A stretch of 64,000 nucleotides of DNA from Pseudomonas sp. Irchel 3H7. GTDB taxonomy: Bacteria; Pseudomonadota; Gammaproteobacteria; Pseudomonadales; Pseudomonadaceae. The stretch lies in contig NZ_FYEA01000009.1 in the NCBI RefSeq assembly GCF_900187605.1, positions 269,665-333,664 of the forward strand, given 5' to 3'. The position numbers and the translations under genes were made by a program. Shown in pieces: positions 8,462-16,417 of the stretch (positions within the stretch are counted from its first letter, which is position 1; every line of letters starts with the position of its first letter). The notes below the pieces were generated by a model. The model did no database searches. It was not told the DNA's origin and worked only from the letters and a program-made list of their open reading frames with translations.

Positions 8462-8620
8462 GTCGGGATCGTATTCCTTGGGATACAAGCTGGCAAGCCG
8501 CTTTTCTTGGCTGTCTGCTTGTCGGGATTAAAGGAACCGAAGTATTGGGGTGAGGATGTAGTGAAAAACAGTCGGCTGCGTCCTCAAAAATTGCAGGTAA
8601 ATTCGCAAATAAATTCGAAG

Positions 8621-9349
8621 TCAGGAAAAGTCTGACGTCGTCAGGGCTTCAAGGACTTCAGACGCTGATCGAAATTCCCGATCAACCTCTGGCAACCCCG
8701 GTCGCTTCAACACAATCACCGGCACCCCACGCTCGCGCGCCACTTCCAGCTTCGGCTCGGTGGCGGTGCTGCCGCTGTTCTTGCTGATCAACACATCGAT
8801 CTGCCGCCGCTCGAACAGTGCGCGCTCATCCCCAAGCAGAAACGGCCCACGCGCACCGATCACTTCGCAGCGTTCATTGCCCGGGTAAACGTCGAGGGCG
8901 CGCAGAGTCCAGAACTGGTCCTGAGGGATTTCATTGAGGTGCTGCAGCGGTTCTCGGCCGAGGGTGAACAGCGGTCGGCGAAACGGCTTGAGGGTCGCGA
9001 TCAACTCGGCCCAGTCGCTGACTTCGCGCCAGTCATCACCGGGTTGCGGCTGCCATGCCGGACGGCGCAAAGCCCAGCAGGGGATGCCGCTCAGTCGCGC
9101 GGCGGTCGCGGCGTTCTGGCTGATCTGTGCGGCATAGGGATGCGTGGCGTCGAGCAACAGGTCGATGCCTTCGTCACGAATGAATTGCGCCAGACCTTCA
9201 GCGCCCCCGTAGCCACCGACGCGCACCTGACAGGTCAGGTCGGTCGGTACTCGGCCAACGCCAGCGAGGCTATAGATATGTTCTGCCCCCAGCGTGCGAG
9301 CAATTGCCAGCGCTTCCGTGACGCCGCCGAGCAGCAAAATCCGCTTCAT
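8621..9349 (-). CDS. cobK: Precorrin-6A reductase CobK
   Basis: NADPH-dependent reductase that converts precorrin-6A to dihydro-precorrin-6 in corrin-ring synthesis. It is 242 residues, normal for the family. The nucleotide-binding start MKRILLLGGVTEALAIARTL and the conserved LLLDATHPYAAQISQNA are both visible, as is LISKNSGSTATEPKLEVA near the C-terminus. Last gene of the minus-strand operon cobL-cbiD-cobK; its ATG overlaps the cbiD stop by four bases, so the two are coupled. Confidence 0.95.
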   Translation of the reverse strand: MKRILLLGGVTEALAIARTLGAEHIYSLAGVGRVPTDLTCQVRVGGYGGAEGLAQFIRDEGIDLLLDATHPYAAQISQNAATAARLSGIPCWALRRPAWQPQPGDDWREVSDWAELIATLKPFRRPLFTLGREPLQHLNEIPQDQFWTLRALDVYPGNERCEVIGARGPFLLGDERALFERRQIDVLISKNSGSTATEPKLEVARERGVPVIVLKRPGLPEVDREFRSASEVLEALTTSDFS

Positions 9350-10443
9350 GCAGAACCTCCGGCATGCCCGACGATCCCGCCCTGACGATCAATCGCAAAC
9401 ACCTCGACCTGCACCTGCGCGGGCACCACGCTGCGGGCGAAATTCAGCGCATGGCGGCAGACTTCATCACCGAGGGCGATCCCCGCCGCACTGGCCATGG
9501 CCAATGCCTGCTGACTGGTATTGGCCTCGCGAATGCCTTGCTGCAACGCCGCATCGGCGCCAATCGCCGCCGCCCACTCCGCCAGTTGCGGCAAATCAAT
9601 ACTCGAATGCCGCGAGTGCAGATCCATGTGCCCGGCGGCCAGTTTGCTGATCTTGCCGAAGCCGCCGCACAGGCTGAGTTTATCCACAGGCACTTTGCGC
9701 ACATGCTTGAGCACCGCGCCGACGAAGTCGCCCATTTCGATCAGGGCGATTTCCGGCAGGTTGTAGACCCGACGCATGGTGTCTTCGCTGGCGTTGCCGG
9801 TGCAGGCGGCGATGTGCAGGTAACCGTTGGTTTTCGCCACATCGATGCCCTGATGGATCGAGGCGATGTAAGCCGCGCAGGAAAACGGCCGGACGATGCC
9901 GCTGGTGCCGAGGATCGACAAACCGCCAAGAATGCCCAGCCGTGGGTTCATGGTTTTCAGCGCCAGCGCTTCGCCGCCCTCGACATTGACAGTGACGTCG
10001 AAGCCGCCGCCGTAGCCGGTCTCGGCGGCGAGCAGGCTCAGGTGATCGCTGATCATCTTGCGCGGCACCGGGTTGATTGCCGGCTCACCAACGCCGAGCA
10101 CCAGCCCCGGCCGAGTCACGGTGCCCACGCCGGCACCGGCATTGAAGCGAATTCCCGGCTCACTCAGCAGCCGCACCCGCGAGTAGAGCAGCGCACCGTG
10201 GGTCACGTCGGGATCGTCACCGGCATCCTTGATCGTCCCGGCCTCGGCGCCGTCGTCGGTCAAACGACAGAACTCCAGGCGCATCTGCACCTGTTTGCCT
10301 TTCGGCAACACGATCTGCACTGCATCGGCGGACAGCCCGCCGAGCAGCAAGCGTGCGGCGGCAAGGCTGGTGGCGGTGGCGCAGCTGCCGGTGGTCAGGC
10401 CGCTGCGCAGGGGCGCGGGTTGTTCGGCAGTTTCGTCACGCAT
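9346..10443 (-). CDS. cbiD: Cobalt-precorrin-5B C1-methyltransferase CbiD
   Basis: SAM-dependent methylation at C1 of the corrin ring with loss of the C2 acetyl unit. From ATG 10443 it is 365 residues, the family length. The landmark RSGLTTGSCATATSLAAARL follows the start, then INPVPRKMI and KTMNPRLGILGGLSILGTSG. CbiD is classed with the oxygen-independent pathway, yet here it sits with CobG. Pseudomonads lack CobF and are thought to use CbiD for the same methylation (established for the genus as I recall it). The start overlaps the cobL stop by eight bases. Confidence 0.95.
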   Translation of the reverse strand: MRDETAEQPAPLRSGLTTGSCATATSLAAARLLLGGLSADAVQIVLPKGKQVQMRLEFCRLTDDGAEAGTIKDAGDDPDVTHGALLYSRVRLLSEPGIRFNAGAGVGTVTRPGLVLGVGEPAINPVPRKMISDHLSLLAAETGYGGGFDVTVNVEGGEALALKTMNPRLGILGGLSILGTSGIVRPFSCAAYIASIHQGIDVAKTNGYLHIAACTGNASEDTMRRVYNLPEIALIEMGDFVGAVLKHVRKVPVDKLSLCGGFGKISKLAAGHMDLHSRHSSIDLPQLAEWAAAIGADAALQQGIREANTSQQALAMASAAGIALGDEVCRHALNFARSVVPAQVQVEVFAIDRQGGIVGHAGGSA

Positions 10444-11647
10444 CGAGGGGTTTGACCAGATCGAGCAGGGTGATCGGCAATGCCTGCCGCCAAGTGTCGA
10501 ATTCGCCGAGCGGTTGCGCCTGGGCGACATGGATACGCGTCAGCTCGCCGCCGTAACGTTCGCGCCAGTTCATCAGGGCCACTTCGCTTTGCAGGGTCAC
10601 CGCGTTGGCGACCAGACGGCCACCGGGTTTGAGCTGTTCCCAGCAGGTTTCGAACACGCCTTCACGGGTCACGCCGCCGCCGATGAAAATCGCGTCCGGG
10701 CGCTCCAGTCCGGCCAGCGCCTGCGGTGCCTTGCCGCGAATCAATTGCAGACCGGGCACACCCAGCGCATCGCGGTTGTGTTCGATCAATTGCTGGCGAC
10801 CTTCGTCGGCTTCAATGGCCAAGACGCGGCAACTCGGGTGCGCGCGCATCCACTCGATGCCGATCGAACCGCTGCCGGCGCCGACATCCCAGAGCAGTTC
10901 GCCGGGGGTCGGGGCGAGACGGGCGAGGGTGATGGCGCGTACGTCGCGCTTGGTCAACTGGCCGTCGTGCTGGAATGCCGAATCCGGCAGTCCGGCCAAA
11001 CGTGACAGGCGCGGGGCGTCGGCGTCGGCCAGACATTCGATAGCGATGACATTGAGGTCGGCCACCGACGTCGCATTCCAGGCATTGGCGGTGCTGTCGA
11101 TGCGCCGTTCGGCGTCACCGCCAAGATGCTCAAGCACGCTCAGGCGACTCGAACCAAATCCGCGCTCACGGAGCAATTGCGCAACAGCAGTCGGACTCTG
11201 GCCGTCGTTGCTTAGCAACAACAGACGCACGCCACTGAACAGTTGTGCATTGAGTGCCGCCAGTGGTCGGGCCAGCAGCGACAGCGTCACCACCTCCTGC
11301 AACGGCCAGCCGAGACGAGCAGCAGCCAGTGAACAGGACGACGGCGCTGGCAGGATCAGCATCTCTTCGCTCGGCACCTGGCGGGCGAGGCTGGCACCGA
11401 CGCCGTAAAACATCGGATCACCACTGGCCAGCACGCAGACCGCTTCGCCACGCTGCGCCAGCACCGGCGCGAGGGCAAACGGGCTGGGCCACAATTGCCG
11501 TTCGCCGCGAATACACACCGGCAGCAAATCCAGTTGACGCTGGCCACCGACGATCCGCGAGGCGCCCAGCAGGGCACGCCGGGCGTTTTTGCCCAGGCCC
11601 TTGAAGCCGTCTTCACCGATTCCCACTACCGTCAGCCAGGGTGACAT
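10436..11647 (-). CDS. cobL: Precorrin-6Y C5,15-methyltransferase (decarboxylating) CobL
   Basis: A 403-residue fusion of two methyltransferase domains (the CbiE and CbiT equivalents). The N-terminal tetrapyrrole-methylase half starts LTVVGIGEDGFKGLGKNARR and has VLASGDPMFYGVG. The C-terminal half starts near residue 215 with LTKRDVRAITLARL and has a Rossmann SAM motif LLWDVGAGSGSIGIEW and GGRLVANAVTL. It methylates C5 and C15 and decarboxylates the C12 acetate. First gene of the minus-strand cob operon; its ATG has GAGG seven bases upstream. The 132-base gap to cobG holds divergent promoters. Confidence 0.96.
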   Translation of the reverse strand: MSPWLTVVGIGEDGFKGLGKNARRALLGASRIVGGQRQLDLLPVCIRGERQLWPSPFALAPVLAQRGEAVCVLASGDPMFYGVGASLARQVPSEEMLILPAPSSCSLAAARLGWPLQEVVTLSLLARPLAALNAQLFSGVRLLLLSNDGQSPTAVAQLLRERGFGSSRLSVLEHLGGDAERRIDSTANAWNATSVADLNVIAIECLADADAPRLSRLAGLPDSAFQHDGQLTKRDVRAITLARLAPTPGELLWDVGAGSGSIGIEWMRAHPSCRVLAIEADEGRQQLIEHNRDALGVPGLQLIRGKAPQALAGLERPDAIFIGGGVTREGVFETCWEQLKPGGRLVANAVTLQSEVALMNWRERYGGELTRIHVAQAQPLGEFDTWRQALPITLLDLVKPLDA

Positions 11648-11779
11648 CTATATTCCTCTAAACACGCCGTTCCGACGGGCAGTCTTTTCATGCCAGCGGA
11701 CAAAGCAGGCATAATACCGCGCCTTCGCCCGCGAAGCGCCTTTCCCACGCAGCCGGTCAGCCCCTTGAACGAACACCCG
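11648..11779. promoter_or_regulatory. Divergent promoter region between cobL and cobG
   Basis: 132 bases between the two divergent cob operons. The best -10-like string towards cobG is CATAAT within GCAGGCATAATACC, without a strong -35. I looked for the conserved parts of a cobalamin riboswitch and did not find them; the space is also short for one. Confidence 0.35.
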
Positions 11780-13075
11780 ATGTCCACCGCCTTACGCCCC
11801 TCGGCCTGCCCGGGGTTGCTGCGTATCGTCCAGGCACTGGACGGCGGTATCTGTCGGATCAAACTCAACGGTGGTTCGATCAGCGCCGATCAGGCTGACG
11901 CGGTGGCCGACGTTGCCGAACAGTTCGGCGGGGCTATCGAGGCGACCAACCGCGCCAATCTGCAAATCCGTGGGATCGGCCAGCAATCTGCGGCACTGAT
12001 CGAAGGCTTGCTTGCCGCCGGTCTTGGTCCGCGCACGGCGGCCGCTGACGATGTGCGCAACCTGATGCTCAGCCCTGCGGCCGGGATTGATCGGCAGATG
12101 CATTTCGACACTCGAGGCCTCGCCGGGCAGATCCTCGACACCTTGCAAAGCCATCCACGGTTCCACGAGCTGAGCGCCAAGTTCGCCGTGCAACTCGATG
12201 GCGGTGAAGCACTGGCGATGCTCGAACATCCCCATGATCTGTGGTTGTCAGCGTTCGAGTGTGACGGTGAAACCTTGTTGGCGTTCGGTCTGGCCGGTTG
12301 CCCGACGGATCGCGCGGTCGGCGCAGTGGCGCTGGAACACGGCCATGCACTGGTGGTTGCGGTGCTGGAATTGTTTCTTGAGTTGGCGCGGCCCGAGCAG
12401 ACGCGCATGCGCCATTTGCTCGACGAGTTGCCGCTCTCGGCGTTTATCGGGCAACTGAGCACGCGCTTGCCGATCAAGCCGATCAGCCATTGGCAGCGCG
12501 CGGCCGTGGCGGACGATTTGCACATCGGCGCTCATCCGCAAAATACCTCGGGGCGGGTGTACATCGGTGCAGTGCCGGCGCTGGGCCGTCTTGATCCGGT
12601 GATGCTGCGCGGGGCGGCGCAACTGGCCCGCCAGTTCGGCAATGGCAGCCTGCGCTTCACCCCTTGGCAAAGCCTGCTGCTGCCCGACGTCAATGCAGGT
12701 GATGCGGTCCAAGTGCTGGAAGGTTTTCAGCGACTGAACCTGCAGACCCGCGCTGGCGAACCGCTTGCACGGCTGATCGCCTGCACCGGTTCCAATGGCT
12801 GCGGCAAAGGCCTGGCCGACACCAAGCAGGACGCCCGCCTTCTGGCGACGTTGCTGCCTGCTGCCCTCAACATCCACCTCAGTGGTTGCCCGCGCTCGTG
12901 CGCCGCCGCCCACTGTGCCCCGGTGACGTTGCTGGCCGTCAATCCCGGTCATTACGACCTCTATTTTCGCGATGCGACGCTGCCGGGTTTCGGCGCGCTG
13001 CACGCACGCAACCTTACTATTGAAGCGGTCGCGACCCTGCTCGCCACCCGCTCTCGGAGCCCCCTTGATGCTTGA
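11780..13075 (+). CDS. cobG: Precorrin-3B synthase CobG
   Basis: Oxygen-dependent monooxygenase that hydroxylates precorrin-3A at C20 and forms the gamma-lactone, enabling ring contraction. It has sulfite/nitrite-reductase-like ferredoxin half-domains (start CPGLLRIVQALDGGICRIKL; later LRFTPWQSLLLPDV). A [4Fe-4S]/siroheme-type cysteine pattern follows: CTGSNGCGKGLADT and then LSGCPRSCAAAHCAP. From ATG 11780 it is 431 residues. The frame opens further upstream, but the added residues are not family-like. First gene of cobG-cobH-cobI-cobJ. Its presence marks the aerobic corrin route. Confidence 0.93.
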   Translation: MSTALRPSACPGLLRIVQALDGGICRIKLNGGSISADQADAVADVAEQFGGAIEATNRANLQIRGIGQQSAALIEGLLAAGLGPRTAAADDVRNLMLSPAAGIDRQMHFDTRGLAGQILDTLQSHPRFHELSAKFAVQLDGGEALAMLEHPHDLWLSAFECDGETLLAFGLAGCPTDRAVGAVALEHGHALVVAVLELFLELARPEQTRMRHLLDELPLSAFIGQLSTRLPIKPISHWQRAAVADDLHIGAHPQNTSGRVYIGAVPALGRLDPVMLRGAAQLARQFGNGSLRFTPWQSLLLPDVNAGDAVQVLEGFQRLNLQTRAGEPLARLIACTGSNGCGKGLADTKQDARLLATLLPAALNIHLSGCPRSCAAAHCAPVTLLAVNPGHYDLYFRDATLPGFGALHARNLTIEAVATLLATRSRSPLDA

Positions 13076-13694
13076 TTACATCCGCGACGGTCAGGAGATT
13101 TATCGCAACTCCTTCGCGATCATTCGCAGCGAGGCCAATCTGGCGCGCATCCCGGCCGATCTGGAAAAACTCGCGGTGCGGGTGATCCACGCCTGCGGCA
13201 TGGTCGAAGCCGTCGACGGCCTGCAATTCTCCGAAGGTGCGGGTAAGGCCGGGCGCGATGCGCTGGCCGCCGGTGCGCCGATCCTCTGCGATGCGCGGAT
13301 GGTCTCCGAAGGCGTGACCCGTGCACGCCTGCCGGCCAATAACGAAGTGATCTGCACCTTGCGCGACGAGAGCGTGCCGGAGCTGGCTCGCGAGTTGGGC
13401 AATACCCGCTCCGCCGCCGCGCTGGAACTCTGGCGTCCGCACCTGGAAGGCAGCGTAGTGGTGATCGGCAACGCACCGACCGCACTCTTCTATCTGTTGG
13501 AGATGCTCGACGCCGGGGCACCGAAACCGGCATTGATTCTTGGTTTCCCGGTCGGCTTCGTCGGCGCTGCCGAATCGAAAGCCGCCCTGGCCGCCGACAG
13601 CCGTGGCGTACCGTTCGTGATCATGCAAGGCCGCCTCGGTGGCAGCGCCATGGCCGCCGCCGCCGTCAATGCCCTCGCCACGGAGATCGAATGA
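13068..13694 (+). CDS. cobH: Precorrin-8X methylmutase CobH
   Basis: Isomerase moving a methyl group from C11 to C12 to give hydrogenobyrinate. It is 208 residues from ATG 13068, standard length. Conserved pieces are IYRNSFAIIRSEANLARIP, the catalytic-region VRVIHACGMVEAVDGLQF and PILCDARMVSEGVTRARLP. The end has GFPVGFVGAAESKAALA. The start lies inside the end of cobG (eight-base overlap) and the stop overlaps cobI, so the genes are translationally coupled. Confidence 0.96.
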   Translation: MLDYIRDGQEIYRNSFAIIRSEANLARIPADLEKLAVRVIHACGMVEAVDGLQFSEGAGKAGRDALAAGAPILCDARMVSEGVTRARLPANNEVICTLRDESVPELARELGNTRSAAALELWRPHLEGSVVVIGNAPTALFYLLEMLDAGAPKPALILGFPVGFVGAAESKAALAADSRGVPFVIMQGRLGGSAMAAAAVNALATEIE

Positions 13695-14425
13695 TGCAGG
13701 CCAAAGGACGTTTGATTGGTCTGGGCGTCGGCCCGGGTGATCCGGAACTGATTACTGTCAAAGCCCTGCGCCTGCTGCGCGAATCGCCGGTGGTGGCGTA
13801 CTTCGTTGCCAAGGGCAAAAAGGGCAACGCGTTCGGCATCATCGAAGCGCACCTGCAAGACGCACAGAATCTGCTGCCGCTGGTGTACCCGGTGACCACC
13901 GAAGTGCTGCCGGCTCCGCTCTCGTATGAACAGGTCATCAGCGATTTCTACGATGAGGCTGCCGAAACCATCGCGGCACATCTGGATGCCGGTCGCGATG
14001 TCGCGGTGATCTGTGAAGGTGATCCGTTCTTCTACGGCTCCTACATGTACCTGCACGATCGCCTCGCCAGCCGTTACGAAGCGCAAGTGGTGCCGGGCGT
14101 GTGCTCGATGCTCGGCGGCGCTTCGGTGCTGGGCGCGCCGCTGGTGTATCGCAATCAGAGCCTGTCGGTGCTTTCCGGCGTGTTGCCCCATGAAGAGCTG
14201 AAGCGACGTCTGGCCGATGCCGACGCGGCGGTGATCATGAAGCTGGGGCGCAACTTCCCCAAGGTGCGTCAGGTGCTGGAAGAACTCGGCTTGGCCGAGC
14301 GTGCGCTGTACGTCGAGCGCGCAACCATGGCCAATCAGAAGATCGTGCCGATGGATCAGGTCGAGCCGATGTCGTCGCCGTACTTCTCGCTGATCATCGT
14401 GCCGGGCGAACGGTGGCAAGGCTGA
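13691..14425 (+). CDS. cobI: Precorrin-2 C20-methyltransferase CobI
   Basis: SAM-dependent tetrapyrrole methylase that converts precorrin-2 to precorrin-3A. It is 244 residues with the class III methylase landmarks: LIGLGVGPGDPELITVKAL at the start, VAVICEGDPFFYGSYMYLHD, VVPGVCSMLGGASVLGAPL and ERATMANQKIV. It overlaps cobH by four bases (ATGA) and the next gene by one base (TGATG), so the operon is tightly packed. Confidence 0.96.
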   Translation: MMQAKGRLIGLGVGPGDPELITVKALRLLRESPVVAYFVAKGKKGNAFGIIEAHLQDAQNLLPLVYPVTTEVLPAPLSYEQVISDFYDEAAETIAAHLDAGRDVAVICEGDPFFYGSYMYLHDRLASRYEAQVVPGVCSMLGGASVLGAPLVYRNQSLSVLSGVLPHEELKRRLADADAAVIMKLGRNFPKVRQVLEELGLAERALYVERATMANQKIVPMDQVEPMSSPYFSLIIVPGERWQG

Positions 14426-16125
14426 TGACTCAATCCACGCCAGCCATCGTCATTCTCGGTCAGGGTAGCCTGGCCACCGCACGGCGCATTCAGCAGATGT
14501 ATCCGGCGGCGCAGATCCACGGCCTCGCCGGGCGCGTCGAAGGCGCCGATTGCACCTATCAGGAATTCGGCGCGACCCTGCGCGCGCTGTATCAGCAGGA
14601 CACGCCGATCATTGCCCTGTGCGCGGCCGGCATCGTCATCCGCACGCTGGCGCCGCTGTTGCTGGAAAAGGGCGCCGAGCCGGCAGTGCTCGTGGTGGCC
14701 GAAGACGGCAGCGCCGTGGTGCCGCTGTTGGGCGGCCTCGGCGGGGTGAATGTCATGGCGCGGGACATCGCTGCCGGGCTGCAAGTCGCTGCGGCGATCA
14801 CCACCAGCGGCGAGTTGCGTTTTGGTACGTGCCTGCTCAATCCCCCGAGTGGTTACGCGCTGGGCGATCTGGAACTGGGCAAGCGTTTTGTCTCTGATCT
14901 GTTGGCCGGCCACAGCGTGCGCATCGAAGGCGCGGCGCCGTGGCTGGATCAGGCGCAACTGCCGGAAGACCCACAGGCGCAGCGCTCGATTCATGTCGGC
15001 AGTGCCGAGCGTGAAGCAAGTGCCAATGAGTTACTGATCTATCCACGCAGTGTGGCGGTGGCGGTGAGCGCGGAAACTGCGGACCTGCCGTGTGCCGTTC
15101 GCAGCGCATTGCAGCAGGCGCAAATCGCCGTGCAGTCGCTGGCCTGTCTGTTGGCCAGCGAGACGCAAATGGCTTCGCCACGTTTGCGTGAAGCGGCGCT
15201 TGAGCTGGGAGTGCCGCTGCGCTTTGTTGCGGCGCAAAGCGACATCGAAAATCTGGCACGTGCCGCAGTGCCTGAGGCTGCAGTCGTGGTCAGCCACGGC
15301 ATGGCAATCGCGGTTGCCGAGCAGCCGTTGGATGTTTCGAACATTGGCCGGCCACGCGGTCGTCTCGCGGTGATCGGCCTCGGCCCCGGCGCTGCCGAAC
15401 TGATGGTGCCGGCGGTGAAAGCCGAACTGGCGCGCGCGACCGATGTGCTCGGTTACGAAACCTACGTACGCATGGCCGGTCCGTTTCGCGACGATCAAGT
15501 GCAGCACTGCACCGATAACCGCGAAGAAATGCAACGCGCCCGTCACGCGTTCAGACTGGCCGCCGAGGGGCGTTCGGTGATCGTTGTGTCCTCGGGCGAC
15601 CCGGGTGTGTTCGCCATGGCTGCGGCAGTGCTCGAAGCGTTGCACGAATCGGCTGATCCGGCGTGGCACAGCGTCGATCTGGAAATCCTTCCGGGCGTTT
15701 CCGCTTCGCTGGCCACCGCCGCGCAAGCCGGAGCGCCGCTGGGCCATGACTTCTGCGTGATGTCGCTGTCGGACAACCTCAAGCCGTGGTCGATCATCGA
15801 AAAGCGTCTGGATCTGGCTGCTGAAGCGGATCTGGCCTTGGCGTTCTACAACCCGATCTCCCGTGCACGTCCGTGGCAATTGGGCCGGGCGCTGGAGATT
15901 GTCGCGCAGCATCGCTCAGCTGAAACCCCCGTGGTGTTGGGCCGCGACATCGGCCGTCCGGGACAGACCCTGCGCACCACGACACTTGGCGCATTAACTC
16001 CCGAGCAGGTGGACATGCGCACCATGGTGCTGATTGGTTCTTCGACCACCTGCACGTTTGCGCGTGCCAGCGGTGGTGATTGGGTTTACACGCCGCGCTG
16101 GTACGGCGAAAAGCCGCTTTCCTGA
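14425..16125 (+). CDS. cobJ: CbiG-CobJ fusion: CbiG-like domain plus precorrin-3B C17-methyltransferase
   Basis: A 566-residue two-part enzyme. Residues about 1-310 resemble CbiG: AIVILGQGSLATARRIQQM, PIIALCAAGIVIRTLAPLL, LLGGLGGVNVMARDIA, and a CobE/CbiG C-terminal-like part. From about residue 313 it is CobJ/CbiH: GRLAVIGLGPGAAELMVPA, VIVVSSGDPGVFAMA, EILPGVSASLATAAQAGAPL. It ends with VYTPRWYG. CobJ methylates C17 during ring contraction. The CbiG part normally opens the lactone in the anaerobic route, so here it probably helps processing of the CobG product (inference). An upstream in-frame GTG at 14413 is an alternative start. A fusion of this kind is known in pseudomonads. Confidence 0.92.
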   Translation: MTQSTPAIVILGQGSLATARRIQQMYPAAQIHGLAGRVEGADCTYQEFGATLRALYQQDTPIIALCAAGIVIRTLAPLLLEKGAEPAVLVVAEDGSAVVPLLGGLGGVNVMARDIAAGLQVAAAITTSGELRFGTCLLNPPSGYALGDLELGKRFVSDLLAGHSVRIEGAAPWLDQAQLPEDPQAQRSIHVGSAEREASANELLIYPRSVAVAVSAETADLPCAVRSALQQAQIAVQSLACLLASETQMASPRLREAALELGVPLRFVAAQSDIENLARAAVPEAAVVVSHGMAIAVAEQPLDVSNIGRPRGRLAVIGLGPGAAELMVPAVKAELARATDVLGYETYVRMAGPFRDDQVQHCTDNREEMQRARHAFRLAAEGRSVIVVSSGDPGVFAMAAAVLEALHESADPAWHSVDLEILPGVSASLATAAQAGAPLGHDFCVMSLSDNLKPWSIIEKRLDLAAEADLALAFYNPISRARPWQLGRALEIVAQHRSAETPVVLGRDIGRPGQTLRTTTLGALTPEQVDMRTMVLIGSSTTCTFARASGGDWVYTPRWYGEKPLS

Positions 16126-16133
16126 GTGCCGAG

Positions 16134-16163
16134 CCGAGGCAAGTTGTAAATAAGTTGCCTCGG
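16134..16163 (+). terminator. Hairpin after cobJ
   Basis: CCGAGGCAA (16134-16142) and TTGCCTCGG (16155-16163) pair perfectly around a 12-base loop, nine bases after the cobJ stop. There is no T run, so it is a weak terminator or an mRNA-end stabiliser. The remaining 250 bases up to the toxin gene hold no gene and are AT-richer than the surroundings; they probably carry the toxin promoter. Confidence 0.55.
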
Positions 16164-16417
16164 TGTGACATCAAGTCGAAATTCATTCCCGGACGATTAA
16201 TTTTGAATTACGGCGTTGCATCCGTTGGGAGCGCCGCTTCGCTTGTTTATCGAACGACGGGGCGCGCGTCTGTTTGTTACCGAATCGTGCGCGGAAGCAA
16301 CTTGTCTGTTGTTTGATATTTCTTGGGAAACTATTTGAGTTTTGTGCTTTTTGAAGTTACCCCGCGGGCAGACTAACTTCGTCGAGGATTCTCTCAACGA
16401 ATAAAGGATGAAGTTTG

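Noticed and set aside
11648..11779. Possible cobalamin riboswitch between cobL and cobG
   Set aside because: The conserved B12-box and core strings are missing on both strands, and 132 bases is too short for a normal one plus promoters.
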